Assembly: GCF_025515305.1 (NCBI RefSeq)
Contig: NZ_JAOPHT010000014.1
Coordinates: forward strand, 33,433 to 97,432
Length of the DNA: 64,000 nt
Reading direction: 5' to 3'
Source of the DNA: Roseicyclus sediminis
Lineage (GTDB): Bacteria; Pseudomonadota; Alphaproteobacteria; Rhodobacterales; Rhodobacteraceae
The first letter of the stretch is position 1, and every line of letters starts with the position of its first letter. The notes under the pieces are model-generated. The model ran no database searches and was not told where the DNA came from. It worked only from the letters and a program-made list of their open reading frames with translations. Positions 32,184 through 41,009 of this stretch are shown piece after piece. Both the position numbers and the translations under genes were made by a program.

Positions 32184-33182
32184 ATGGCAGTTACGTTGAG
32201 GGACGTGGCAAAGCGTGCGGGTGTGTCCCGCTCGGCGGTCTCACGCACCTTCACCGAGGGGGCCTCGGTCTCGGCCAAGACCCGCGCCAAGGTGGAAAAG
32301 GCGGCGATCGAACTGGGTTACAGTCCGAACGCGCTGGCCTCCTCGCTCACCACGGGCCGCACGAAGCTCATCGGCCTCGTATCCAACAACTTCCACAACC
32401 CGCTGTTTCTCGAGGTGTTCGACCTGTTCACGCGCGGACTGCAGGACCGCGGGCTGCGGCCGCTCCTCGTCAATCTAAGCAATGAAACCGATCCCGCGAA
32501 CTCGGTCCGAATGCTGCGTCAGTATTCGGTCGACGGCGTGATCGTCGCCTCCTCCACCCTGCCCCCCAGCTTCGCGGAGGCCTTCAAGGAGGCGGGCGTG
32601 CCGGTGGTGCATTCCTTCGGCCGCTTCTCGACCTCGCCGAATGTCCATGTCGTCGGCATCGACAACGTGGCCTGCGGGCGCATGGCGGCCGAGGCGCTGA
32701 TCGCACGCGGCTATACACGGGTGGCGTTTCTGGGCGGCCCCGAGACGGCGACCTCCACCCAGGACCGTGCGCTGGGATTTTTCGCCGCGCTCCGGGAACA
32801 CCCCGAGATCGAGGCGTCGATGAGCTATGCCTCGACCTATTCCTTCGATGCGGGCCGTGTCGAGATGACGAAGCTGCTGATGGCCGATCCCGCCGAGGCC
32901 TATTTCTGTGGCGACGACGTCCTGTCGATCGGCGCGCTCTCGGCGATCGAAGAGGCCGGACTGCGTTGCCCCGAGGATATCGGGATCATCGGGCTCAACG
33001 ACATGGACATGGCGCGCTGGCAGAACATCGATCTCACGACGATCCGCCAGCCCATCGCCGAGATCATCGGCGCATCCATCGACCTCGTGGTCGCCACGAT
33101 CGAGCGGCCCGACCGGCACCCCGAGACACGGCTCTTCCCCTGCCGGGTGATCGAGCGCGGGACGCTGCGCCCGGTTCCCTGA
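32184..33182 (+). CDS. LacI-family regulator of the inositol genes
   Basis: A 332-residue LacI/GalR repressor. The N-terminal HTH and hinge read TLRDVAKRAGVSRSAVSRTF, TEGASVSAKTRAKVEKAAIE, LGYSPNALASSLTTGRTKLI. The ligand-binding domain follows the periplasmic-binding fold (VSNNFHNPLFLEVFDLFTRG, GYTRVAFLGGPETATSTQDR, IGLNDMDMARWQNIDLTTIR). I chose ATG 32184 from the HTH position. It is divergent from ibpA with a perfect palindromic operator in between, so it probably represses both transcripts and the iolD operon until an inositol-derived inducer binds. Confidence 0.9.
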   Translation: MAVTLRDVAKRAGVSRSAVSRTFTEGASVSAKTRAKVEKAAIELGYSPNALASSLTTGRTKLIGLVSNNFHNPLFLEVFDLFTRGLQDRGLRPLLVNLSNETDPANSVRMLRQYSVDGVIVASSTLPPSFAEAFKEAGVPVVHSFGRFSTSPNVHVVGIDNVACGRMAAEALIARGYTRVAFLGGPETATSTQDRALGFFAALREHPEIEASMSYASTYSFDAGRVEMTKLLMADPAEAYFCGDDVLSIGALSAIEEAGLRCPEDIGIIGLNDMDMARWQNIDLTTIRQPIAEIIGASIDLVVATIERPDRHPETRLFPCRVIERGTLRPVP

Positions 33183-33191
33183 CGCCGGGGC

Positions 33192-34322
33192 TCAGCGGAA
33201 CATCGGCGGCCGCGCGTCCGTCCAGGCGCCATCCGCCTTCGCGGAGGCGACGCTGGCATGGACAGCCGCCATCGAGCGCAGACCGTCCTCCGCCGTGGGC
33301 AACCCGTCGCGCGCATCGCCCCGGATCGCGGCTGCCAGGTCGACGTAGATGTTGGCGACCGCCAGCGGGAAGCCCTCGGGATGCGCGATGGCGACGCGGC
33401 TGAGGCGCGCGGCCTCGTCCGACAGGCCCGCCTCGCCCTTCTCCATGATCTGCGTGCGTCCGCCCACGGGCGTGTAGAACACCTGGTTGGGCTGTTCCGA
33501 GGCCCAGCGCATGCCGCCGGTCTCGCCAAAAACCTGGATGTCGAACCCGTGCTGCCGCCCGATGGCGACCGACGACGTCCAGAGCCGGCCGACCGTGCCG
33601 CCCGACATGCGGAAGTTGACCATGGCGTCGTCCTCCAGCACCCGGCTCGGGATCGTCGAGGCGAAATCGGCCGAGACCTTCTCGACCTCGTCGCCCACGA
33701 TGAAGCTCGCCATGTGAAGCGCGTGGATGCCGCAATCGGCGAACTGGCCCGAGATGCCAGCCATCGCCGGGTCATAGCGCCAGCGCACACGCGGATTGTC
33801 GGCATCGGTCGCGTCGCCGTGGTGCCCGTGGCTGAAGTTCGTGACCACGAGCCGAACCTTGCCGATCTGGCCCGTGCGCACCATCTGGCGCATCTCGCGC
33901 ACCATCGGATAGGCGGAATAGCAGTAGTTCACCGCGCAGATCCGGCCCGAGGCCTTCGCCACGCGGACGATCTCCTCGCCCTCCTCGACGGTCATGGTCA
34001 TCGGCTTTTCGCAAAGAACGTGAAAGCCGGCTTCCAGGAACGCCCTGGTGATCTCGAAATGCGTGGAATTCGGCGTGGCGACGGTCACGAGGTCCACGCG
34101 GTCCGCGCGCCCCTTCTCGCCCTCAAGCATCTCGCGCCAGTCGCCGTAGGCGCGGTCCGGCGCGACGCCCAGAAGCTCGGCATAGGCGCGGCCCTTCGCG
34201 GGATCGACGTCGAGCGCCCCCGCGGCCAGCACGAAGTTGCCGTCCGCCTGCGCGCCCAGCCGATGCGCCGGCCCGATCTGGCTGCCTTCGCCGCCACCGA
34301 TCATGCCCCAATTGAGCCTCAT
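33192..34322 (-). CDS. Gfo/Idh/MocA-family dehydrogenase A
   Basis: A 376-residue NAD(P)-dependent oxidoreductase. The N-terminal Rossmann motif is GMIGGGEGSQIGPAHRLGAQ, with the family signature LCEKPMTMTVEEGEEIVRVA, and the C-terminal substrate domain contains GGTVGRLWTSSVAIGRQHGF. Catalytic positions in CGIHALHMASFIVGDE fit the family His. It ends 10 bases from the LacI gene, tail to tail. It is the third gene of a minus-strand operon with dehydrogenase B and iolE; possible roles are scyllo- or chiro-inositol oxidation, distinct from IolG at 41010. Confidence 0.85.
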   Translation of the reverse strand: MRLNWGMIGGGEGSQIGPAHRLGAQADGNFVLAAGALDVDPAKGRAYAELLGVAPDRAYGDWREMLEGEKGRADRVDLVTVATPNSTHFEITRAFLEAGFHVLCEKPMTMTVEEGEEIVRVAKASGRICAVNYCYSAYPMVREMRQMVRTGQIGKVRLVVTNFSHGHHGDATDADNPRVRWRYDPAMAGISGQFADCGIHALHMASFIVGDEVEKVSADFASTIPSRVLEDDAMVNFRMSGGTVGRLWTSSVAIGRQHGFDIQVFGETGGMRWASEQPNQVFYTPVGGRTQIMEKGEAGLSDEAARLSRVAIAHPEGFPLAVANIYVDLAAAIRGDARDGLPTAEDGLRSMAAVHASVASAKADGAWTDARPPMFR

Positions 34323-34334
34323 GGCGTAACCCTT

Positions 34335-35225
34335 TCAGAAACCGATGCTTTGCAGGTATTCGCGGTTCGCCCGCGCGTCGTCGACGGGCGAGACATCCAG
34401 CGTCGGGTCGCAATCCTGCTCGACCGTGCACCACCCCTCGAACCCGTGATCGAGAAGGATCTGCCGGACCGCGGGGAAATCGACATCGCCCTGTCCGAGA
34501 TTGCAGAAGATGCCCTGGCCGCAGGCGTCGTAGAAACCCGTGCCCTTTGCGACCGCGTCGGCCTTCACCGCAGGGTCGATATCCTTGAAATGCATGTAGG
34601 AGATGCGGCCGATGTGCCGCCGCATGAAGGCGACGGGGTCGAATCCCGCGTAGGAATGGTGGCCGGTGTCGAAGCAGATCTTCAGGATATCCTCGTCGAC
34701 CTGGTCGAGCAGACGCTCGAGCTCGGGCTCGAAGTCCATGAAGCCCGCCGCATGGGCGTGGATGCCGACAGTCAGGCCATACTCCTCGGCCCCCATCTTC
34801 GCGACATGGGCGATCCGGTCGCGGAAGGCGGACCATTCGGCCGCGTCCATCTGCTCGGCATCGTCCGGGCGCCCGGCGGTGGGCGCGCGACGCGGCGAGA
34901 TCGAGTCGATCAGGACGAGATGCTGCGCGCCATGTGCCGTCAGCGCCTTGCAGGTCCGGACCGCGCCATCGAGCACGTCGTCCCACTGCTCGGGGTCATG
35001 GAAAGCGCGGAAGACGACGCCGCCGATCAGTTCCAGCCCGTTTTCCTCCAGCGCCTCGGCCAGGATCGCGGGGTCCTCGGGCATGAAGCCCACGGGGCCA
35101 AGCTCGATGCCGGAATAGCCGGCCTCGGCGCATTGCTTCAGCACCTGCCGCCAGGGCGGGTTGCGCGGATCGTTTGCGAACTCGACGCCCCAGGAACAGG
35201 GGGCATTGCCGATGCGGATCGTCAT
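34335..35225 (-). CDS. iolE: Inosose dehydratase IolE
   Basis: A 296-residue TIM-barrel (AP endonuclease-2 superfamily) protein. IolE motifs include IRIGNAPCSWGVEFANDPRN, AEAGYSGIELGPVGFMPEDP, HAHAAGFMDFEPELERLLDQ, ICFDTGHHSYAGFDPVAFMR and YMHFKDIDPAVKADAVAKGT. The Glu/Asp/His metal residues of the family are visible in these segments. It dehydrates 2-keto-myo-inositol to the trione acted on by IolD. The gene lies between the two dehydrogenase genes in the minus-strand operon, 15 bases after dehydrogenase B. Confidence 0.9.
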   Translation of the reverse strand: MTIRIGNAPCSWGVEFANDPRNPPWRQVLKQCAEAGYSGIELGPVGFMPEDPAILAEALEENGLELIGGVVFRAFHDPEQWDDVLDGAVRTCKALTAHGAQHLVLIDSISPRRAPTAGRPDDAEQMDAAEWSAFRDRIAHVAKMGAEEYGLTVGIHAHAAGFMDFEPELERLLDQVDEDILKICFDTGHHSYAGFDPVAFMRRHIGRISYMHFKDIDPAVKADAVAKGTGFYDACGQGIFCNLGQGDVDFPAVRQILLDHGFEGWCTVEQDCDPTLDVSPVDDARANREYLQSIGF

Positions 35226-35240
35226 GGAGAAGGAGCCCTT

Positions 35241-36356
35241 TCAGACTTGGGTAACGGGATGCCAGCGGCCATCCTCGGCCGAGGCGAAAGCGGTATCGAT
35301 GACATGGGCGACGGCCAGGCCATCGCGGAACGTCGGCCAGACGGCCTCGCCGGTTTCGATGGCGCGCAGAAAATCGCGGGCCTCGATGATGATCTGATCC
35401 TGGTAGCCGGTGCCGTGCCCCGGCCCCTGGCAGAACGGCAGGTAGTCGGGATGCGCCGGACCGGTCAGGATCTTCGTGAAGCCGCGTGTCGCCTCCGGCC
35501 CCTCGGCGCGGTAGAGCCAGACGGCGTTCTGATCCTCCTGGTCGAAGCGGATCGCGCCCTTCGTGCCATGGATCTCGTAGGCATAGCCCATCTTGCGGCC
35601 CGTGGCCGCGCGGCTGAAATAGAGGTGCCCCATGACGCCGGAGGCGAAGCGGACCATCATCTGTCCGTGGTCGTCATTGTCGACCGCGACGGGCCCCTCC
35701 GGCCCGGGCCGTGTCGGGTGGATCGTCTCGACCCGCGCCGAAACCTCGGCGATCGGCCCCAGCAGGGCCAGCGCGCAGTTGACCATGTGCGGCGAGAGAT
35801 CGCCCATGCAGCCGTTGGGCCGTCCGTGGCAGCGCCAGTTGGCGGGCTCGTCCGGATCGCCGAGGAAGTCCTCGGTATGCTCGCCCCGGAACCAGGTGAC
35901 CTGCCCGATGGCCCCTTCCGCCAGCAGTTGACGCACGAACTGCGTAGCCGGTGTGCGGACGTAGTTGAACCCGATCATGTTCGGCAGACCGCTGGCCTCG
36001 GCGGCGGCGACCATCGCCTGCGCATCCTCGAGCGAGGCGCCCAGCGGCTTTTCGCAGAAAACGGGTTTGCCGGCCGCGAAGGCCGCCTCGGCGATGGCGC
36101 GATGCGTGACCTGCGGCGCGGCGATCACCACCGCCTCGACGGACGGATCGGCCACCAGCGCCTGCCAGTCGTCGGCCGCGCGGGCAAAGCCGTAGGCCGC
36201 GCGATACCGCTCGGCCGAGGCGGGCGACGAGGCCGCGACGACCTCGAGCCGCGGCCTGAGCGCGGTGTCGAAAACCGCGCCGATGGCGGACAGGGCGACC
36301 GCATGGGCCTTGCCCATGTAGCCACCGCCCACAAGGCCGATGCCTATGCCGGGCAT
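35241..36356 (-). CDS. Gfo/Idh/MocA-family dehydrogenase B
   Basis: A 371-residue oxidoreductase. The Rossmann motif is GIGLVGGGYMGKAHAVALSA, the family signature is FCEKPLGASLEDAQAMVAAA, and the C-terminal domain shows PNMIGFNYVRTPATQFVRQL and GDLSPHMVNCALALLGPIAE. It is unlike IolG at 41010 in its longer C-terminal domain. It is first in the dehydrogenase B-iolE-dehydrogenase A operon and divergent from iolD across a promoter region with the LacI palindrome. A role with other inositol stereoisomers or keto-inositols is inferred. Confidence 0.85.
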   Translation of the reverse strand: MPGIGIGLVGGGYMGKAHAVALSAIGAVFDTALRPRLEVVAASSPASAERYRAAYGFARAADDWQALVADPSVEAVVIAAPQVTHRAIAEAAFAAGKPVFCEKPLGASLEDAQAMVAAAEASGLPNMIGFNYVRTPATQFVRQLLAEGAIGQVTWFRGEHTEDFLGDPDEPANWRCHGRPNGCMGDLSPHMVNCALALLGPIAEVSARVETIHPTRPGPEGPVAVDNDDHGQMMVRFASGVMGHLYFSRAATGRKMGYAYEIHGTKGAIRFDQEDQNAVWLYRAEGPEATRGFTKILTGPAHPDYLPFCQGPGHGTGYQDQIIIEARDFLRAIETGEAVWPTFRDGLAVAHVIDTAFASAEDGRWHPVTQV

Positions 36357-36385
36357 GCTTGCTCCTCCCCTTCGCACGACGCCGG

Positions 36386-36401
36386 TTGCAACCGGTTGCA
36401 A
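36386..36401. promoter_or_regulatory. LacI-type operator between the two iol operons
   Basis: TTGCAACCGGTTGCAA is a 16-base perfect palindrome, identical to the core of the site at 32089. It is preceded by CCGGTTGCAA, so an additional half site overlaps it. Placed between divergent starts at 36356 and 36480, it can control both operons. Confidence 0.8.
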
Positions 36402-36479
36402 AATTCGTATCCTGAGTCTCGGCGCTTCGCAACCGGCAAAGATTTCCGGGCAGGGTCTGAGGCGCGAGGGGAGGATCAG

Positions 36480-38351
36480 ATGACGGCTGCTGGCAGAACC
36501 ATCCGGCTGACGACGGCGCAGGCCATCGTGCGCTATCTCGTGAACCAGTTCATCGAGATCGACGGGGTCGAGACGCGCATCTGCGGCGGCGGCTTCGGCA
36601 TCTTCGGCCATGGCAACGTGCCCTGCCTGGGCGAGGCGCTCTACCCGGTGCAGGACGCCCTGCCCCTCTACCGCGGGCAGAACGAGCAGAGCATGGGCCT
36701 CGCCGCCGCGGCCTACGCGAAATACCATCTCCGCCGCCGCTTCATGTTCTGCACGGCGAGCGCGGGGCCCGGCACGGCGAACCTTCTGACGGCATCGGCC
36801 CTCGCTCATGCGAACCGCCTGCCGGTCCTGATGCTCTGTGGCGACACGTTCCTGACGCGGCTGCCCGACCCGGTGCTGCAACAGCTGGAGCATTTCGGGA
36901 ACCCCACGCTCGGCGTGAACGACGCCTTCAAGGCCGTGACCCGCTACTGGGACAGGATCACCCATCCCGCGCAGGTGATCCAGTCGCTGCCGGCGGCACT
37001 CGCCACCATGCTCGACCCCGCCGACTGCGGCCCGGCCTTCCTCGGCCTGCCGCAGGACGTGCAGGGCTGGGCATATGACTACCCGGAGGAGTTCTTCGCC
37101 CGCCGCGTCCATCGCATCCGGCGGCAGGCCCCCGATGCCGCCGAGATCGCCGACGCGGCGGCGCTTCTGACGGTGGCGAAACGCCCGATGATCATTGCAG
37201 GCGGCGGGGTGCAGTATTCCGGCGCGGTGGCCGAACTGACCGCATTCGCCGAGGCCCACGCCATCCCCGTGGTCGAGACCATCGCGGGGCGGGCGAACCT
37301 GCTGGCGGATCACGCCCTGAATATCGGCCCGATCGGCGTGACCGGCTCGGATAGCGCCAACGCCATCGCAGAGGCGGCCGACGTGATCCTCGCCGTCGGC
37401 ACGCGTCTGCAGGACTTCACGACGGGGTCATGGACGGCCTTCGCGAAGGACGCGCGGTTCATCGGCCTGAACGTCGGACGCCATGACGCGATGAAGCACC
37501 TTTCGCTGCCGGTGGTTGGCGACGCGAAACTGGCACTGCCCGCGCTCGGGGCCGCGATGGGCGGCTACACGGCGCCGGCCGACTGGACGGCCCGCGCGCA
37601 GACCGAGCGCAAGGCGTGGGACGCTTATGTCGCCGACAACGTCGCCCACGGGAACCGCCCCAACTCCTACGCGCAGGCCATCGGCGTGGTGAACGCGCTG
37701 TGCGACAAGCGCGACCGGGTCGTCACGGCGGCAGGCGGGTTACCGGCGGAGGTTACCGCCAACTGGCGAACACTGGATATCGGCACGGTCGACGTCGAGT
37801 TCGGCTTTTCCTGCATGGGCTACGAGATCGCGGGCGGCTGGGGCGCGCGGATCGCGCAAAGCGAATCGGAACCCGACAAGGACACCATCGTCTTCGTCGG
37901 CGACGGGTCCTACCTCATGATGAACTCCGACCTCTATTCGTCGGTCCTGACGCGAAAGAAGCTGATCGTGCTGGTGCTCGACAACGGCGGCTTCGCAGTC
38001 ATCAACAAGCTGCAGAACAACACCGGGCAGGAAAGCTTCAACAACCTAATCAAGGATTGCCCGACCGTGCCGGAACCCTTCGCCGTGGATTTCGAGGCCC
38101 ACGCGCGGTCGATGGGCTGCGATGCCGTGACCGTCGCCAACCCCGCGGAACTCGGCGAGGCGTTCAAGCGCGCCAAGGCCGCCGACAAGACCACGGTGAT
38201 CGTGATGCAGGTCGACCCCTACGAGGGCTGGACGACCCAAGGCCACGCATGGTGGGAGGTCGGCACGGCGCAGGTGTCGGACAGCGCGGGCGTGCGCGAG
38301 AAGCACGCCGAGATCGAGGCCACCCGCGCCCGCCAGCGTCAGGGGGTCTGA
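36480..38351 (+). CDS. iolD: Trihydroxycyclohexane-1,2-dione hydrolase IolD
   Basis: A 623-residue thiamine diphosphate enzyme that opens the ring of 3D-(3,5/4)-trihydroxycyclohexane-1,2-dione to give 5-deoxy-D-glucuronate. Hallmarks: the IolD N-terminus TIRLTTAQAIVRYLVNQFIE, the cofactor Glu at about residue 69 in YRGQNEQSMGLAAAAYAK, the central VVETIAGRANLLADHALNIG, and the ThDP-Mg motif with GDG at about 474-476 leading to LVLDNGGFAVI. The GTQ-type end GWTTQGHAWWEVGTAQVSDS fits. Start at 36480 follows GAGGGGAGGATC. Length matches the family. Confidence 0.96.
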   Translation: MTAAGRTIRLTTAQAIVRYLVNQFIEIDGVETRICGGGFGIFGHGNVPCLGEALYPVQDALPLYRGQNEQSMGLAAAAYAKYHLRRRFMFCTASAGPGTANLLTASALAHANRLPVLMLCGDTFLTRLPDPVLQQLEHFGNPTLGVNDAFKAVTRYWDRITHPAQVIQSLPAALATMLDPADCGPAFLGLPQDVQGWAYDYPEEFFARRVHRIRRQAPDAAEIADAAALLTVAKRPMIIAGGGVQYSGAVAELTAFAEAHAIPVVETIAGRANLLADHALNIGPIGVTGSDSANAIAEAADVILAVGTRLQDFTTGSWTAFAKDARFIGLNVGRHDAMKHLSLPVVGDAKLALPALGAAMGGYTAPADWTARAQTERKAWDAYVADNVAHGNRPNSYAQAIGVVNALCDKRDRVVTAAGGLPAEVTANWRTLDIGTVDVEFGFSCMGYEIAGGWGARIAQSESEPDKDTIVFVGDGSYLMMNSDLYSSVLTRKKLIVLVLDNGGFAVINKLQNNTGQESFNNLIKDCPTVPEPFAVDFEAHARSMGCDAVTVANPAELGEAFKRAKAADKTTVIVMQVDPYEGWTTQGHAWWEVGTAQVSDSAGVREKHAEIEATRARQRQGV

Positions 38352-38352
38352 C

Positions 38353-39321
38353 ATGCGACTGAAGGGCAATCGCTTCATCATCATCGGCCGTGCGGGGATG
38401 GACTTCTATCCCGACCCGCCCGGCACCAAGACCGAGCACGCGACGCAGTTCTTCGCCTGTCTCGGCGGCTCCTCGGCCAATATCGGCGTGGCGATCACGA
38501 AGCTCGGCGGCAGCGCGGACCTCGTCACCTGCGTCTCGGACGATGCCATCGGGCGCTTCGCGCTGAACGAGCTCGACAAGTACGGCGTGGGCCGCGCGCA
38601 TGTGCGCAGCGTCGGCGGCGAGGCACGCAACTCTCTGGCCGTGGTCGAAACCACGATCGAGGATCACCAGTCGGTCATCTACCGCAACGGCGCCGCCGAT
38701 TTCGAGATGACGACCGACGATGTCGAGGCGGTGGACTACGGCGCCTATGACGCGCTTATCACCACCGGCACCGTCTTCGCCGCCGAGCCCTCGCGCAGCG
38801 CCGCCTTCCGCGGCTTCGAGCTGGCCCGCGCCGCAGGCTTGCCGCTGATCTTCGACATCGACTACCGCCCCTATTCCTGGCCATCGGCGGAGGTCGCGGC
38901 CGAGGTCTATTCCCGCGCGGGCGCCATGTGCGACGTGATCGTGGGCAACGACGTGGAATTCGGCTTCATGGCGGGCGACTACGAGCGCGGTCTCGACAAG
39001 GCGCGCGACCTGGTGGCCAAAGGCGCGAAGATCGCCGTCTACAAGATGGGCGAGAAGGGCGCGATCACGATCACCCCCGAAGGCGAGGTCGCGACCGGCA
39101 TCTACCGGACCGACGCGCTCAAGCCCACAGGCGCCGGCGACAGTTTCATGGGTGGCTTCGTGTCGGGACTGGCCGATGGCCTGCCCGTGCGCGAGGCGGT
39201 CCTGCAGGGCTCGGCCGCCGCCGCGATGGTGGTGGCACGGGTGGGCTGCGCCCCCGCCATGCCCACGCGGGCCGAACTCGACACCTTCCTGCGGGCGCAT
39301 GCCGGCCCGAGCGCGGCCTGA
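38353..39321 (+). CDS. iolC: 5-dehydro-2-deoxygluconokinase IolC
   Basis: A 322-residue PfkB-family kinase that phosphorylates 5-dehydro-2-deoxy-D-gluconate. It shows the IolC start FIIIGRAGMDFYPDPPGTKT, substrate-binding CLGGSSANIGVAITKLGGSA, the second conserved block FDIDYRPYSWPSAEVAAEVY, and the PfkB signature KPTGAGDSFMGGFVSGLADG with the catalytic Asp. It starts one base after iolD and is followed by the second iolB homologue. Confidence 0.94.
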   Translation: MRLKGNRFIIIGRAGMDFYPDPPGTKTEHATQFFACLGGSSANIGVAITKLGGSADLVTCVSDDAIGRFALNELDKYGVGRAHVRSVGGEARNSLAVVETTIEDHQSVIYRNGAADFEMTTDDVEAVDYGAYDALITTGTVFAAEPSRSAAFRGFELARAAGLPLIFDIDYRPYSWPSAEVAAEVYSRAGAMCDVIVGNDVEFGFMAGDYERGLDKARDLVAKGAKIAVYKMGEKGAITITPEGEVATGIYRTDALKPTGAGDSFMGGFVSGLADGLPVREAVLQGSAAAAMVVARVGCAPAMPTRAELDTFLRAHAGPSAA

Positions 39322-39332
39322 AAGGACGAAAG

Positions 39333-40172
39333 ATGCACATCGCCCCCTACGACAACGACAATCAGCCCATCGTCGATACGAACGACCCGCTGGTGCCCCT
39401 GACCTATTTCAACATCGTCAAGCTGAAGGCGGGCGAGCATTTCGACTACCGTGTTCCGGGCTACGAGACCTGCGTCGTGCCCGCGACCGGCACCGTGACC
39501 GTCGAGACGGGCGGCGAAACCTTCGCCGGCATCGGCAACCGCGGCGTCGATGTCTGGGACGGCGAGCCCGAGGGCGTCTACGTGCCGACCGATACGGGGT
39601 GCCGCATCACCGCGCTGACCGATACCGAAACCTTCATCGCCGGCGCGAAATACGCCGAGACGCTCAAGCCCTTCGCGGTTCGGTCAAACGAGCTCGACCT
39701 CGTGCAGTACGGATCGGACGACACCAAGACCCACCGCAAGATCAAGCATATCCTCGGCGCCGCCCATCACGACCGGGTGGGCCGCCTTCTGGTGTCCGAG
39801 CTGTTCACGGTCGGCGCCGGCGGCTGGTCGGGGTTCCCGTCGCACAAGCATGATACCGACCGCCTCCCGGACGAGACGCGGCACGACGAATGCTACAACT
39901 TCCGCTTCCGGCCCGACTACGGGTCCGGCCTGCAGATGCTCCAGCGGGTCGATAACGAGCCGGGTGACGCCTACCACGTCGTCAACGGCTCCACCGTGCT
40001 GATCGACAAGGGCTATCACCCCTGCTGCGTTCTGCCGGGCTACGAGATGTACTACTTCACCATCCTCGGCGGCCTCAGCCAGCGCAGCCTGAAGCAGTAT
40101 TTCCAGCCCACCCATGCCGAACAGTTGCACACGATCCCCGGGATCATGGACATGGTGGCCAAGTTCAAATGA
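39333..40172 (+). CDS. IolB/KduI-family isomerase (copy 2)
   Basis: A 279-residue cupin related to IolB but clearly distinct from the copy at 28269. It has the same overall plan: TYFNIVKLKAGEHFDYRVPG, VDVWDGEPEGVYVPTDTGCR, WSGFPSHKHDTDRLPDETRH (His-X-His-type metal ligands), NFRFRPDYGSGLQMLQRVDN, GYHPCCVLPGYEMYYFTILG. It starts 12 bases after iolC and overlaps iolJ by ATGA. Possible roles are a second 5-deoxy-glucuronate isomerase or an isomerase for a related uronate from another inositol isomer. Confidence 0.8.
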   Translation: MHIAPYDNDNQPIVDTNDPLVPLTYFNIVKLKAGEHFDYRVPGYETCVVPATGTVTVETGGETFAGIGNRGVDVWDGEPEGVYVPTDTGCRITALTDTETFIAGAKYAETLKPFAVRSNELDLVQYGSDDTKTHRKIKHILGAAHHDRVGRLLVSELFTVGAGGWSGFPSHKHDTDRLPDETRHDECYNFRFRPDYGSGLQMLQRVDNEPGDAYHVVNGSTVLIDKGYHPCCVLPGYEMYYFTILGGLSQRSLKQYFQPTHAEQLHTIPGIMDMVAKFK

Positions 40173-41008
40173 CGCTTGCGACCCTTTCGGAGGTTCTCCA
40201 ACCCGCGCTGCGGGACGGATATGCCGTGCCCGGCCTCGTATGCCTGGGGTGGGAGGACATGCGCGCTTACGCGATGGCGGCCGAGGCCGAGCGCGCGCCG
40301 GTGATCCTGCAGGCTGGCCCGTCATGCCGGGCGCACACGCCGCTGCCGATCCTGGGCAAGATGTTCCGGCACCTGGCCGAAAGCGTCGATGTTCCGGTCG
40401 TGGCGCATCTCGACCATGGCTACACGCTCGACGAGTGCCGCGAGGCGCTCGACGCCGGCTTCACGTCGCTGATGTTCGACGGCTCGCGCAAGCCGCTTGC
40501 CCAGAACATCGAGGAAACGGCTCAGGTGGCCGACATGGCGCACGCGGCGGGCATATCCTGCGAGGGCGAGATCGGCTTCGTGGGCTACTCGGGCGGCGAA
40601 GGCTCGGCCGGGACCGACCCCGAGGAAGCCGCGATCTTCGCCCGCGAAAGCGGCGTGGACGCCATGGCGATCAGTGTCGGCAACGTCCACCTGCAGACGG
40701 ATCATGAAGGCGGGCTGGACGAGGCGCGCATTCGCGCCATCGAAGCGCTGACAACGGTGCCGCTTGTCATTCACGGCGGCTCGGGCGTGCCCTATGCCCA
40801 GCGCGCGGCGCTGGCGGCCGGCTCGCGCATCGCCAAGTTCAACATCGGGACGGAACTGCGCATGGCCTTCGGGGCCGCGCTGCGCGAGGCCGTCAACGCC
40901 GACCCCGCGCGCTTCGACCGGGTGGCGATCCTGAAAGAGACACATCAGCCCGTGATGGAGGCCGCAAGGGCGGTCATCCGTGGGCTCGGCGCTAGCGGAA
41001 AGGCATGA
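40169..41008 (+). CDS. iolJ: Class II aldolase IolJ
   Basis: A 279-residue zinc-dependent class II aldolase that cleaves 6-phospho-5-dehydro-2-deoxy-D-gluconate into DHAP and malonate semialdehyde. Zinc and phosphate motifs include VVAHLDHGYTLDECREALDA, SLMFDGSRKPLAQNIEETAQ, CEGEIGFVGYSGGEGSAGTD, LVIHGGSGVPYAQRAALAAG and RIAKFNIGTELRMAFGAALR. The ATGA overlap with the upstream gene argues for tight coupling. The following iolA/mmsA step is not encoded here. Confidence 0.92.
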   Translation: MTLATLSEVLQPALRDGYAVPGLVCLGWEDMRAYAMAAEAERAPVILQAGPSCRAHTPLPILGKMFRHLAESVDVPVVAHLDHGYTLDECREALDAGFTSLMFDGSRKPLAQNIEETAQVADMAHAAGISCEGEIGFVGYSGGEGSAGTDPEEAAIFARESGVDAMAISVGNVHLQTDHEGGLDEARIRAIEALTTVPLVIHGGSGVPYAQRAALAAGSRIAKFNIGTELRMAFGAALREAVNADPARFDRVAILKETHQPVMEAARAVIRGLGASGKA

Positions 41009-41009
41009 G

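Noticed and set aside
33258..36479. A very long open frame antisense to the dehydrogenase-iolE operon, joined in frame to iolD
   Set aside because: It is an artefact of high GC: the product is His/Arg-rich without family motifs, whereas the opposite strand encodes three clear enzymes. iolD starts at 36480 with its own ribosome site.
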